Origin: Eucalyptus grandis
Taxonomy: Eukaryota > Streptophyta > Magnoliopsida > Myrtales > Myrtaceae
Direction of reading: 5' to 3'
NCBI RefSeq assembly: GCF_016545825.1
Contig: NC_052612.1
Span: 52,807,738-52,871,737, forward strand
Length of the DNA stretch: 64,000 nucleotides
Positions 1-12,640 of the stretch are shown piece by piece. Position 1 is the stretch's first letter. Every line of letters starts with the position of its first letter. Made by a program: the position numbers and the translations under genes. The notes beneath the pieces were generated by a model, which was given only the letters and a program-made list of their open reading frames with translations, was not told the origin of the DNA and searched no databases.

Positions 1-360
1 CCCGACGAGGTCGCCGGACCTCAGCCAACTAGCTATCGATGACCGGTAGTAGTGGATGGCGGCAGCGGCGGCAATGAAATAAGAAGAGAGAAGGAAGAAG
101 AACAAGAAGAAAATAAGAGAAAAGATTTTTTTAAAAAAAAAAAAAAAAAAGAGGGTTGGCTTGATTCTAAAATTATTTCCGAGAACAAATAATCAATTTT
201 TTTACTTCTTGATTCTACTCCAAATCTATTCATGGGAACAAATTTGTTCCCAAGAACAAAAAATTTACTAAACGGATTTATGTTTCAAATCTACTCTCGA
301 GAACCAAATAATAGAAATTTTCATTATTTGGTCAGTTGCCAAGCATGCCCTTAGATTCCA
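1..360. repeat. Half of a foldback/MITE-like element
   Basis: A GC-rich core (about 1-80) is followed by purine-rich and poly-A tracts and then an AT-rich arm. The arm ends near 353 with a terminus like 'gttgccaagcatgccctta'. It matches the right arm of the element at 29325-29742 in order and wording (caagaacaaaaaatttac..aaacggatt..gagaac.aaataat). The left half would lie outside the window. No coding potential was recognised. Confidence 0.5.
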
Positions 361-913
361 CGTTAAGAGTCCTAACCTCCACAGAAGTTAAAAACTTAAT
401 CGTTTGATTCATATTTTTTCAACATCAACCTAATTTAATCATGGAAATAACTAATGAGAGATCTAATTATACTTTTAAATTATGGACATCTCCTATCGGT
501 TCTCTCTTTCATTTACGTATGTTTATTTTGTTTTGATTGAAAAATCAAGTAAATGGGTTATTAGAATGACAAGAAAAAAGTAGGAGATTAATCTTATCAC
601 ACACTCAAGAGACAAAATTAGTCAATAGTATACAATAACTACAAATATCCATATATGTACATATATATTTGGTCAAAAAACTATAAAATAATTAAATAAT
701 GGAGATGAATTTTTTTTTTTAATATATATATACCGATCTAATCTTGATGGGTGGGTGGGCGATTCCATGCCTTGAATTGGAAACCGGATCAATACTCACT
801 GGTTCCGCTAAATTGAAACTAAGGACCAAACTAGCCCCCATGGGAACCCTCAGTTCAGCCCAATTGTAGGTGGTTCAAGTAGTTCTAGGTTATTTTGCAC
901 ACCTCTAATCATG
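361..913. other. Intergenic, no gene seen
   Basis: AT-rich sequence with no supported gene. The stretch 770-900 has a 'ggttcc/ggaacc' wording resembling the dispersed repeat at 46950-47680, so it is probably old repeat DNA. Confidence 0.4.
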
Positions 914-1985
914 CTAGGCCTCCATATATGAGATATATACTAACAACCCACTTGACTATATAAGATTTGCAAGTTGATTCTATTGAACTAGACATCACAT
1001 AGACCATCGAGCATCATTTTTGAAGACGCCGACATGCCTAATGATATCATTATGTGCCTCAGGGTTCAATTCGAACTTGTCCCATTGGTGATTAAGTGTT
1101 CGACCCTCTATCGCGACATTAATTTAATCGATTTCTCCTAGATTAACTTTCCATCATTGTTGGTAGAGGATTTGGTTTGGTTATGCAGGCAGATTCACAG
1201 ATTCCTATAAACTACAATTGATTTGGTATGCACAAACAACCAGGGCAAAAAGCATAGACTTTACATGCGGTCATCACGCTAGGCCTCCATGTATGAGATA
1301 TATACTAACAACCCACTTGACTATATAAGATTTGCAAGTTGATAGTATTGAACTGGACATCACATAGACCACCGAGCACCATGTTTGAAGATGTTGACCA
1401 TGCATAATAATATCATTATGTGCCTCATGGTTCAATTCGAATGTGTCCCATTGGTGATTAAGTGTTCGACTCTCTATTGCAACGGATTAATTTAATTGAT
1501 TTCTCCTATATTAACTTTCCGTCATTCTTATTGGAGGATTTGGTTTGGTGATGCAGGTAGATTCACATTACAAGTTAATAGCATGATGATATATATAGAT
1601 ATAACAACTAGGGCAAAAAGCATAGACTTTACATGCGGTCATCACGCTAGGCCTCCATGTTTGAGATATATACTAACAACCCACTTAACTATATAAGATT
1701 TGCAAGTTGATAGTATTGAACTGGACATCACATAGACCATCGAGCACCATGTTTGAAGACATTGACCATGCCTAATGATATCATCGTGTGCCTCATGGTT
1801 CAATTTGAACGTGTCCCATTGGTAATTAAGTGTTCGACTCTCTATCACGACGGATTAATTTAATTGATTTCTCCTATGTTAACTTTCCGTCATTGTTATT
1901 GGAGGAATTGGTTTGGTAATGCAGGTAGATTCACATTATAAGTTAATAGCATGGTGATATATATGATCAAACGGGCAGATGCTTA
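914..1985 (+). repeat. Tandem direct repeat, about 3 copies of a 365-368 bp unit
   Basis: The marker 'ctaggcctccat' recurs at 914, 1279 and 1647, giving periods of 365 and 368 bp. Each unit carries the same ordered landmarks: 'gagatatatactaacaaccc', 'gacatcacatagacca', 'cccattggt.attaagtgtt', 'ggtttggt.atgcagg', and (copies 1 and 2) 'gggcaaaaagcatagac'. Copy 3 fades near 1965-1985. Copies 2 and 3 look closer to each other than to copy 1. No long open frame runs through the unit, so it is non-coding or derived from a decayed element. Confidence 0.85.
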
Positions 1986-4786
1986 TATAGTCATATATAT
2001 GCAAATATGTATCCAAAAAAGAAAAAAAAAGGTCGGTCCTGCACTTAGCAAGTGGACATTACTCTAATTCATAGTGCTGGTCTTTAAACGAAAAGAAGAT
2101 TTCCTTTTTTCTTTTCTCCTTTTTCTGTTTTCCATTGGAAGAAAAGACATGGAAAATAGTGGCTACCGATCGCTCTAGCAATAAAGACTACAGCAATACC
2201 GGTATGTGCATGCTTTTTGATACACAAGAGCTCAGAGCACATAAATGATCAGATCATGTAGATCTCAAACAAGGCCAGCTGACAATTCAACAGCTGAGAT
2301 CGACTGGGGTCGTGGGCATCGAGCTCGTGGCGTTTGTACAGTCGACTAATGTTCCATGGAGGCTAAACTCACGAGTCCTACAGAAGCACTCGATCACGAT
2401 TCTAAGTGTGATTCAATTTGTCGATACGGGGACCCTTATAATTTCTATACCGAAACAGAGAAACGATCAATTGGGTGTGTAGGCAAGCCCTAACTCAAGA
2501 TGGGGACCGACTGACAAGATGATGCAAACGTCACGTAGTGGAGTACTCTCGATTTCAGAAGGTAGTGTTCATTTTTGTTGGTTTTTTTCTTCTGGTTTTT
2601 TTTCAATTGGTGCTTTCGAGTGTATCGGCCTAACCCCTCCACTAACAAACAATGCTTCCTTTCGATATCGAGACGAAGATGGAAGAAAAGCTCAAAGCAC
2701 TTTTGGGCCTTCGGGCATGGAAAGGAAAAAAAAATACCAATATCTGCAAGTTAAATTTGCAGCCATAGAACCATACTTTTCTTGGTCATTTTCTCTAAAA
2801 ATGCATTTTGCTCGTACTCATTAAATCCCCACTATAAAAATGTCCACTTCAAGCAAAACAGAATGACTGGACGTCTAGAACACCATCGATGTCTCTATTC
2901 TCAATCTTATCTATCCATCCACATATCCATCCACTTCAGAAATCACCACAGTGACTTTATGTGCAAGTTGTCGCACGGAGGGGTTCAAGTTTCACTTGTT
3001 TCTTTGCTAGGTAGACAAACTATTTATTTTCTCGTGTAATATGTAAATCTTTTGGATAATACCACCAAAAATCCTAAATTGGTAATACACATGTCATATT
3101 TTTCACGTAGTAATGCTCAATTTTGAGGTTGCTTTCATGAGAGAAGACATTACACTCTTTTTTTTTATAGGCATGGAAGTCGGTCACAGTTAGTTGATGA
3201 AAAAGTGTGAAGGAGGTTTCTATGAGTCCTCGAGAATTAGATCTACGGAAAGGTCCTTGTCATTGGATGACGATGTGCGCAAATCTCACTCATCGATAAT
3301 AAATCTTTTAAGATCTTGTCATTTACCACACTCTATAGAAGGATTACAACTCAACACACGTGATTGCAACGGAATCATGACAGTAAATCTCAGGGCACCA
3401 TATAAGCTCCCATGACCTATTTTGAATTTTATAATAACCACATCCTCACTAGTTTTCCTCATATGCGTGTATTCCCACCACACTAGAGGATATTATCATA
3501 TTACTTTTATATACGATCTTGATACAATTTTTTTTCTTTTATCTTCTTAAAGACTATCAAAATGTGTGAATGATGTGTTCATATATTTTTGTATCATATA
3601 TTTATAGGATACACTATTCTCACGAGTTACTACATTTATCCAAGTGATCCGTAAATGATGAAGATCTCCCTTTGCTCCATCTGAAATATTAGGACAAACT
3701 CCTTACAACTTCATTCTTCATTTCATGGCCTTACGCCATATGGTAGCGAAAATAAGAATACAAACAAAAGGTATCTTAAATATCTTTGCAAGGTGAATAA
3801 ACATTCCACCCATTTTTTCGAGATGAATTAGAAATTTTCTATCACAACTCGCTGTCAATGCCAAAATAGAAGTGGAGCCTTCCATACATGAAGGAGAGGC
3901 ATTTTGCCGATATAGTAACCGGATCGTCTTGTAACACGATGAAATACTATTTCCGACCTCGCTACAAGACCAAAAAGGAGTCACTATAATCTATTGGCAC
4001 TTCTTTATCGAGCTAAAAAAGCGTCCGCAAATGGCAATTTTTTTTTTGGCCATACATCAGGTATGCTGACCCTAACCTTTGTCTATGTAAAACATCAGAT
4101 TAAATATAGGACAAAGTCTACCTAATAACAAGAGGTTAATTAGTAGTAAGTTCCGTGCACACGCATGCAACTAATGTATCAGCCGACAAATATACCAAAA
4201 TCCCACGAAAAAAAAACTTGCCCCGTCACCCTCCTAGGCGTGCCTATTAACTTAGATTATCCCATCCTTAAACAACGCATCCTCCACTAAATTTCAGCCT
4301 AAAACCCACAAGCAAATCGAAATATATAAAAAAAGGGAGAGAGATAAAAAGAGTTAGGCCTCGCAGGTGGTGTGGTGACATGTACACCACTTCGCAGCCC
4401 GTACGGCTCCCCGACGCCGGCTGCCGTGTCGCGCCTCGGGTTCCCACGTGGTCCTCTGCCATTGGTTGACCTCGTGAAGTCAAAGTTCATCGGCGCCAAA
4501 CGTTGCGCTCTCTCCCGTCGACGGCAGTTAGGCACGACCCTTAGGACACATCGCATGAATTCTTTGGTTAGTTTATTACGTTACTTCCTGGTATAGCATA
4601 TCCTCGTGGCTCGTGGTTCTCCTTTAATTAAGACGCACCGCGCCATGCATAGTAATGCACTTCCCCCTCATACAACACCAACAAGCTCGTTTGTTTCTCT
4701 CTCTCCCTCTCTCTGTCCCCTTCGCATCCGCGATCATTTTCTTCGAAAGTTTTAGTTCGGAGAAGACAATTTCATGAAAACAAAAG
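1986..4786. other. Intergenic and upstream region of the receptor kinase, no gene seen
   Basis: Only short unsupported open frames occur (for example 2519-2824 and 3718-3984 minus), none resembling a known protein. The last 100 bases before 4787 hold a pyrimidine-rich stretch at about 4697-4719, typical of a plant 5' leader. No TATA box could be assigned with confidence. Confidence 0.4.
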
Positions 4787-7700
4787 ATGGGTCGTTTCAA
4801 ATTGTTCACTTTGTATGTTAGTGTCCTTTTCTTGCTCACTGCCTTTCGCGCTGTTGTTTCTGGAGACCGCGCTGGCGACAGTCAAATCGTGAGCGATAGA
4901 GCATCGCTTGTGTCGTTCATGTCAGGCATCGTTTCGGACCCACGAAACGCCTTGCAAAGCTGGAATTCTAGCGACGTCCATGTCTGCAACTGGACAGGAG
5001 TTACGTGCAACAGTGCAAGAAGTGCAATAGTAACGCTTGACCTGTCTGGAAGGTCACTAGGAGGCACTATCTCTCCTGCAATTGCTGGTCTCTCTAAGCT
5101 AATTATTCTTGATCTGTCCAGGAACTTCTTTGGAGGTCGCATACCGCCCGAGATGGGCTCTCTTGTTGAGCTCCAACAGTTGAGCCTCACATGGAATTTC
5201 CTTGAAGGGACAATCCCTTCAGAGCTTGGTTCTCTTCGCAAATTAGTGTACCTCAATTTGGGAATTAACAAGCTTTCAGGTGACATTCCGGAAGAAATTT
5301 TCTGTAATGGGTCGTCTGTTTTGGAATACGTGGACCTGTCTGACAATACTCTAACCGGGAAAATACCCTTGAGAGATGAGTGTGAGCTTGGGGCGTTGAA
5401 GTATCTTTTGCTGTGGTCCAATAGGCTTGTGGGTCCGGTCCCTCCAGCATTGGCCAACTCTACGAGGCTAATGTGGCTTGACTTAGAGTCGAACATGCTG
5501 AGTGGGGAGTTGCCCTCTGGCATTGTCCACAAATTGCCACGCTTGCAGTATCTTTATCTCTCCTACAATAATTTCGTGAGTCACGACGGTAACACCAACC
5601 TCGGACCTTTTTTTTCAGCTTTAGCCAATTCATCTAACTTGCAAGAGCTTGAATTGGGAGCCAATAAACTCGGTGGAGAGCTACCTGCTAACATCGGCAA
5701 TCTTCCTCGTACTCTGCGGCAGTTTCATCTGGCCGAGAATCTCATCCATGGTTCAATCCCTCCACAAATTTCGAACCTTATTAATCTCACTCTATTGAAC
5801 TTGTCTAGCAATTTCTTGAATGGGACCATTCCAACCGAGCTATGCCGAATGCAAGGGCTGGAAAGAGTGTATTTGTCGAACAATTCGTTATCTGGTGAGA
5901 TTCCCTCAGCTCTGGGTGATCTTCCTCACCTTGGTCTCTTGGACCTGTCGAGAAACAAGCTATCAGGTTTGATTCCAGATAGTTTTGCCAACATTTCTCA
6001 ATTAAGAAGGCTCTTCCTATACAAGAACCAGCTCTCCGGAATGATTCCTCCAAGTCTAGCAAAATGCGTGAATTTGGAGATACTAGACCTTTCTCACAAC
6101 AGACTTTCCGGGACAATTCCTGATGAAGTGGCGGGTATGAGGAGCTTGAAGATATACTTGAATCTGTCTAGTAATTATTTACACGGTGCTCTACCACTGG
6201 AGCTGAGTAAAATGGACATGGTCCTGGCAATTGATTTATCGTCAAACAATCTCTCTGGGACCATACCATCGCAACTCGGAAGCTGCATTGCACTCGAGTT
6301 CCTCAATCTTTCTGGCAACATGTTGGAAGGTCCCCTTCCTTTTCAATAGGGCAGTTGCCTTATCTTCGAGCACTCGACGTATCTTCCAACCATTTGATTG
6401 GAGCGATTCCGCAATCTCTCCAGGCATCTCCAACTCTAAAGCAGCTCAACTTCTCTTTCAACGGTTTCTCTGGAAATGTATCGGATGACGGTGCATTTGC
6501 TGCCCTGACGGAGGATTCTTTCCTGGGAAACAGTGGCCTCTGTGGATCAATCAAGGGCATGAAAGCTTGTAAGAAGAGGCGACACTATCACTTGATTATT
6601 GTGCCAATTCTCCTTTCATTGGTTGTCACTCCCATATTCTGCGTATTTGGATACCCTCTCACACTCAGGTCCAAAATCAGACAGAAGCTCGCAAGTTTTA
6701 GTAAGAGTGACATGGTAGTTGAAGAAAAGCAAGAAAGCAAAGAGCACAGGTACCCAAAAATTTCGTATCGGCAACTCATGGAGGCCACTGGTGGATTCAA
6801 CCCTTCCAGCCTGATTGGTTCGGGCCAGTTCGGGCATGTTTATAAAGGGGTTCTCCAAGATAACACAAGAATCGCCGTGAAGGTTTTGGATTCGAAGACT
6901 GCTGGAGAAATCCCAGGAGCTTCAAAAGAGAGTGCCAAATACTAAAGAGGACCAGGCACAGGAATCTGATTAGGATCATAACCATATGCAGTAGGCCGGA
7001 TTTTAAGGCTCTGGTTCTTCCGTTGATGTCAAATGGGAGCCTGGAGAGGCATCTGTACCCAAGCCACAAGCTGGACCAAGGGCTGGATTTGGTTCAGTTG
7101 GTCAGCATTTGTAGCGATGTGGCCGAGGCTGTTGCATATCTACACCATTACTCTCCTGTTAGAGTTGTTCACTGTGATCTAAAACCGAGCAACATACTTC
7201 TGGATGACGATATGACAGCTTTGGTCACTGATTTTGGGATATCAAGATTGGTAAAAGGAGATGACCAAGACGTTCCGCCATATGATTTGGCATCATTCTG
7301 CTCGACAGATGGATTATTATGCGGTTCAGTCGGCTATATTGCTCCTGGTATGTTGCAGTTGCAGTCTCATTAAATTGAATTGCCACTAATCATTGTGCAC
7401 ACTTTAATGTCAACTGAATTGTGGTCACTCCATGTTTGCACAAGTTTTAGGTCGCTCATGAGTTAGGAAATTTGTATCTGCATATAAATCATAAATCATT
7501 ACACTTCCACTAGTTCTTCGACACGAAGCTATTTTTCTCTATGATCATATGTCAAAAACCTGACTATTTGACCTCCTCTAGTAGTAAAAGCCTAACCTTC
7601 CAACACGACTGTTCTGAGAAAATGCAGAGTACGGGATGGGGAAAAGGGCTTCAACTCAAGGAGATGTCTACAGTTTTGGGGTTCTTCTGCTAGAGATCGT

Positions 7701-8022
7701 GACGGGAGTACGCCCGACAGATGTCCTATTTGATGAATGTTCAAGCTTGCATGAATGGGTCAAAAGTCACTATCCCCACAATCTCGATCCCATTGTGCAA
7801 CCAGCGCTATCCCGGTGCAGCACGTCGTCAATGTCCGAGTACTTGAGGAAGGCATGTTGCGAGGTGATAGTGGAGCTAATTGAGCTCGGTCTCATGTGCA
7901 CACAGTATGCTCCTTCAACAAGGCCTAGCATGATGGATATGGCTCATGAAATGAGCACACTGAAGCAGTATCTCTCTGATTCTTCCTCACAAGAGATGGA
8001 AGCAACTTCTTCTAAACGCTGA
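4787..8022 (+). CDS. LRR receptor-like serine/threonine kinase (At2g24130-like), frameshifted
   Basis: A plasma-membrane receptor kinase of the LRR-RLK class. The start at 4787 gives a signal peptide (MGRFKLFTLYVSVLFLL), then an N-terminal cap (about residues 35-80, CNWTGVTCN), some 17-18 LRRs, a transmembrane segment near 6591-6660 and a kinase domain. Kinase landmarks are IGSGQFGHVYKG, IAVKVLD, HCDLKPSN, VTDFGIS and, across the intron, APE. The HCD motif lacks the Arg of RD kinases, so it is a non-RD kinase. An intron runs 7348-7627 (GT..AG) and exon 2 is 7628-8022. Two -1 frameshifts break the frame: at the T-run 6340-6343 (stop soon after) and within about 6911-6922. With two bases added the protein would be about 985 aa, the normal family length. 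It is either a recent pseudogene or has assembly indels. The family assignment is firm; the nearest Arabidopsis locus is from memory. Ligand unknown. Confidence 0.85.
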
Positions 8023-8359
8023 GATTTTACAGACAAAAGTTTCGAAAGTTTGTTGTGTAATAATTGCATCAGCTTACTCCATTGTTTCTTGACAAAGATG
8101 CTCCAATGGCTCAACCAAGTTTTTCTAACGCATTTGTTCACCCCCTACCGCAATTTTCTTGGTGAGGGGAACTTCATGTTGGTCAGATATGTCAAAGGAG
8201 AACCAATTTTCAATGTCAACTAGCACACCCTTAGATTATTTTATTTTTCCAGAACCATTCATCTATCTGGATTGTGAACATGATTCAGACGTCAACTATT
8301 CGATGAGCAGTCACAGTTTGATTTTCTGTCTAAAGATTAATTGATATTTTTGGTGAACA
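8023..8359. other. 3' flank of receptor kinase
   Basis: AT-rich sequence after the stop at 8020-8022, probably 3' UTR and downstream DNA. No separate gene is supported. Confidence 0.4.
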
Positions 8360-9770
8360 ACATTAGTACGACCTCCACAACTGTAATTGCACTCAATCCC
8401 TCTTTTGGCCTACCACTAATGAGGCATTTTCTATTACAAGTAGCAAGTGGAGCTATCGACAAATCGTCCAATTCCTGAAAAGTCCAGGTTTAAGTGCTTC
8501 GATATGATTACCTCAACCATCAGGAAGCATGCTAATGTACGTCTCAGTCATGGTGAAAAGCCATTCTAAAATGTGAAATCATCTGGAAGCCTTCTTCCAT
8601 ATTTTCCAATTAAAATGATTAAGCACGCATCATGATTTTCAAAGGAAGCTATTAATTGCTCCATCCAAATAATTCGTATAAAACCACACATCAAAAGCAA
8701 ATTACAGCTAATAAGGGATAAGTCACAGTGAAAGCACTCGAAATACATGATGAATCTTGGATGGTATGTATGCTCTTCAATAGAATTCGATCAGCATGCC
8801 TACCCATGGCTTTTGGAGAATACTTTGTGAAGTTTCTTTGTCATGTTTATGTAGTTATCCTCTCAGTCAGTACAACTTCCAAATTCTTCGCCCCAAATTG
8901 GAAAAGTTCCTTCTTGACATTGTGATCTGTTCCGGTTCACTGAGTTGGAAGATAGAGTTGGGGTGGGATCTATGATATGATAATAAAGTATGACCCGGCT
9001 GATGTTCTACGGAGCATCAGTTCAATTCAAACAGTAGCTTTCAGAACCATTATGCTACAGCAGGCCGTATGCTGTAACAGGAATTTTAAGGCGCAATGTA
9101 TTCACAAGATCTTAGCTTTACCAACCTCAGAACTTGGGGTCTGATTATATAGATACTTAAAGGTTTCAGAGAAGATGCTTTTGTCACTCCCATGATCAAA
9201 TAGATGCTTTCAAAACATTATCAGCAAAAAGACCATGTTTCCCCTAGCTAAATTCTACAGCCGAAATTTTGCCACAGCCAGGATCATCTGCGGATCATTT
9301 TGGATCATGCTTATAGGGACAGTGAAGTACACATGGCTTCCAGACACCAGTTCTGAGGGTCGTGCTAAAGACTCTTTGTCACGTTGTCCACTCTAGGAGC
9401 CGAAAGTTAAAGTGAGTAGGATTAGTGATTGCTTTCAAATTTGCAACTGCAGGATCATTTTCATCACTTAACACCCACCTACATGGTCCCTCCTCAATAA
9501 ATCCTACCGGCCAGAGATCCTGGTGAGAGAGCTTTAAAGCAAATTCCTAGCTTTCCTTGCGTGAAGATATGGAACACTATTCCTCGCTGCTAATTCCTTG
9601 AAAGCGCGGCAATGTTTTTAACAGGTAACATTTTTGGAAGTTACCAACAGTCTTAAGGATGCAACCTTAATTATCCAATCATTAACGCATCGATAAGTTA
9701 CCGAAAGGTTTGTAGAAGTGCCATAAGTTATTTGCTTGTTTTAAATTATCGACCATCTCTATAAGTTACC
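8360..9770 (+). repeat. Duplicated block, copy 1
   Basis: This block matches 13165-14507 in the same orientation with clear identity over most of its length. Shared landmarks include 'cctccacaactgtaattgca', 'accactaatgag.cattttct', 'cttccagacaccagttctg' and 'ttccttgcgtgaagatatgg'. No coding sequence was recognised in either copy. Copy 1 sits directly behind the receptor kinase, so the block may be an old 3' flank that was copied. Confidence 0.85.
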
Positions 9771-9896
9771 AATACTTGCGTAATTTATCATTGTCCACGT
9801 ATTAGAGAAACTAACTTTTAAAGAAAATTACCAACTCCGTGATTGCTTCAAAATTACCAATTGTGTTAAGAATTTATCAATATTTATTTGTTACAG

Positions 9897-10606
9897 AGCT
9901 AAGGGAAATACCAAAAAAGTTTTAAACCTATTACATTGGTACCAATTCAGTTATAAACTTTTAATTAGACCAATTTAGTTATAAACTTTTTTCAATTGGT
10001 ACAAATTCAGTTCATTCAACTATCTAGGGTGGAAATTGCTGATGTAGACGTCAACCATCGGCACGGTAGCCGTAAACATTTTAATATTTAGATTTTTTTA
10101 TTTTCCTATTTCTTATTTTTCCTATTTTTTTTTTTAATTCTATTCTTTCTTGTTTGCATTGTGGCCTATCCCAACCATGGCCGATGACCAGCCACAACCG
10201 AAGGCCAATGAGGGCATCGTGGTCCTCACTGGCCACATGCAATAGTCACCCTTGCCGAATCTAGTGAGGGCACGACCCTTGTGGCTTGGGCGAGGGCGGC
10301 CTTTTCTGACCATGGCCAATACCGGCTATAGGGCAAAGGAGAAAGAATAAAAACAAAAAAATAAGAAAAATAAGAAAAAAGGAAAAAAGAAAAAAAAATC
10401 TAAAAATGTCAACGTTAGCGTTAGCCGTGCCACAAAAGACTGCCGGCGTCCATGTCAGCGATTTCTAGTCTAAATTGGCAATATGAACTGAATTTGTGCA
10501 AATATGAAAATGTTTAAAAATCAATTAATCAAATTAAAAGGTTTATGACTAAATTTATACAAATGCAATAAGTTTATGACTTTCTTGGTACTTTACCTAC
10601 AGAATT
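9897..10606. mobile_element. Foldback (long inverted repeat) non-autonomous transposon
   Basis: The left arm (about 9897-10130) and the reverse complement of the right arm (about 10330-10606) share ordered text: 'ggaaataccaaaaaagtt' against 'ggtaaagtaccaagaaagt', then 'aattcagt', 'gaaattgctgatgtagac' against 'gaaatcgctgacatggac', then 'ggcacgg.tagc'. The core between the arms is GC-rich, with mirrored 'accatggcc'. There is no transposase frame. Target-site duplication was not clear. Confidence 0.8.
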
Positions 10607-10910
10607 ACCATAGTACTAAAGTTACCAACTCTTACAACAAACTACTTATACTGGGTTGAGTAATTAATCAACTCTTTTAATTTAACATCTAAAATTCTAA
10701 CTTTACTTCCTCTTATTTGATCGAGTACAAGGGTCTATTTGAATGTTTCAAAAAATTTATCTATTTTGAAAATTTGCAGATGTGTGTTGAGTCAAAAGAG
10801 TAACCGGAATACCAGATCAAACACAGCTGACATGGGAGAGAGTGCTTCATCGCCCGTCACCATCAAGAGATATATTTGGAGACGGATTAGATTCCCCTTC
10901 CCATGAGGAA

Positions 10911-10997
10911 ATTACTAATTGGTGGAATACTAGGCAATCCGAAACTTTTTTGACTGATATTCAAGAAAAGAGTATTCTAGAAAAATTCATCAAATTA
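10911..10997 (+). pseudogene. cemA: Plastid cemA fragment in the nucleus (NUPT)
   Basis: Codons here read [20 protein letters not shown] and then ILEKFI. This matches, from memory, the N-terminal part of the plastid envelope protein CemA. Both sides diverge at once: upstream text is unrelated and downstream becomes LFMDF with no CemA continuation. It is about 90 bp of plastid-derived DNA and cannot encode a working protein. The open frame 10842-11054 is a chance extension. Confidence 0.6.
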
Positions 10998-12094
10998 TTT
11001 ATGGATTTTATATGTATGTTAAAGTTATCGGCTCTTACTGAGAAACCTACTTGAGTCCTCTTGCCAATGTTTATTTGACTGTAACTTTAACACATTGGAA
11101 ATCTCTCTGAACAAATGTAGGTATGTTATTGGAATAGTTAGTACTTTTTGAACAATCGAATAAAAGTTAATACTTTCATTTAGAAATCGATAACTTAACC
11201 ACCGCATTTAAATGTTGGTATTTGACTGGAATGTAATGGATAATTTCGGACAAAAATTGATAATTTTATAGAAGAGCAGTAATTTTAACATGTTAGAGAA
11301 CTCTCCAATTTTTTTTGGGTCAAAGATTTCTCCAAATTAATTTGGTATATATTGAAACAATTGGTACTTCTTAAAAAAATCAAATAAATATTAGTAACTA
11401 ACTAAATAAAAGTTGATAACTTCTTAAAAGAATCATCAACATTTTTTTATTTTTTAATTGTAAGTTGCCATTGAAGTTAGTGAATAATAGTAAAAGTGGG
11501 TAGTTTTAAAAAAAATCAGATTAAATTTAGTAACTAACTCAATTAGCGATTAGCAGTTTCATGAAAGAGTCGGTAAATTGAGCTCTACAAGTAAATGTCA
11601 CTAAATTAGTGGAGTAGTTGCTAACTTTGAAATTAGTTATAAATTTTGTGTTAGAGTTGATAACTTTAACAAATCAATGTTTGTAAATTATAAGAAGGGT
11701 TGGTTATTTGAAAAAAAAAATTATAGACTCTACTAATCAAATAGTAGTTGATAATTTGCGTAGAAGAGTTGGTGACTCGAATTAGTCACTAAGCCGTGCA
11801 AACAAACGTAGTAAGATATTGGAACGGTTGGTGATTTCGAAACAATCGAGCAAAGCCTATTATAATCACTTTGTTTTTCCGAATTGGATTGGCGAAGAAA
11901 GGTAGAAAAGGAAAGTCTACGTTCACTTTAATTCCTTTCTGATTCGGTCGCTTTGCTTTGACCAACTCCAAGTTTGGACTTCTTTCTGGCGGTGGATATA
12001 GGTCTTCATTGTTCGGAAGCAGGAGGTGATCAAGCGACATATTGGTTTTGGATTGAATATTTCGTGATTTACATCCTACGGTCATACATCTTCT

Positions 12095-12640
12095 TATGAA
12101 TTATATTTAGGCATGTGTTCGAGCAATTAAATCTTGTGATAAAATTTGTGAATTATTTTGTGAGAAATTATGATGCTAAACACCGCAGGAGTTATTAGTG
12201 TAATTTGAGACCGGGAAACATTGAAAGTTTTATAGTAACTCGAGTGTGGTTATAATCTTCTTTGTAACACTGGATCTATGGATGAATTCTATATTGGTTC
12301 TCCCGGTGGATGTAAGTCACATTGACCAAATCACACAAATTTTTGTTGATTTACTTTCTTGTTGTATTTATTTTATTGCTTAGTCGCTTGTTTCCACAAC
12401 TAGAGCCATGCTAAGTTGAATTGAAGTAAATTGATGTCAATTGAAGAACAAAAACTGAGAATTGACATATTTGATAGGAAGGATTTGAATTATGAAAGAT
12501 GCAAATTGAAAATATCTATACTAGAAGAATTTGCACATAATCCTATCTTGGAAGAAGCTGAAGTTGATGAAGCAAAGTTGCAACCGTACAAAGCGGTGTC
12601 AACACGACGACGACAAGTACTATATGTGGGATTTTTCTAA
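12095..12640 (+). mobile_element. Ty1/copia fragment: LTR tail, primer site and start of gag
   Basis: About 12095-12400 resembles the LTR at 16530-16968 (shared 'tt.gtga.gaattatg', 'ggatataggtcac..accaa', 'ttgtttcc'). It is followed by 'actagagccatgctaag', a worn initiator-Met primer-binding site. A gag-like frame then starts at about 12431 (MSIEEQKLRIDIFDRKDLNY) and stops at 12640. The rest of the element is missing, so this is a 5' stub. Confidence 0.6.

Larger units (their letters stand above)
9600..11860. repeat. Degenerate AT-rich repeat array ('gataactt / gttggtaa' wording)
   Basis: Phrases such as 'attggaa.agtt.gta.ttt', 'aacaatc.aataaa.gtt' and 'gttgataactt' recur every one to two hundred bases through 9600-9890 and 10610-11860, and again at 16975-17250. 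The copies are too diverged to set a period by eye. The array appears to have been host to later insertions (foldback element, copia). Confidence 0.5.

Noticed and set aside
914..1985. CRISPR-like array
   Set aside because: Units are about 366 bp with no short repeat/spacer plan, and the DNA is plant nuclear.
3718..3984. 88-aa open frame with possible membrane segment
   Set aside because: I considered an organellar or transposon fragment but recognised no family, and there is no codon bias or context to support a gene.
4882..5532. 216-aa open frame on the minus strand opposite the LRR region
   Set aside because: It mirrors the periodic LRR codons of the plus-strand gene, so it is a shadow frame.
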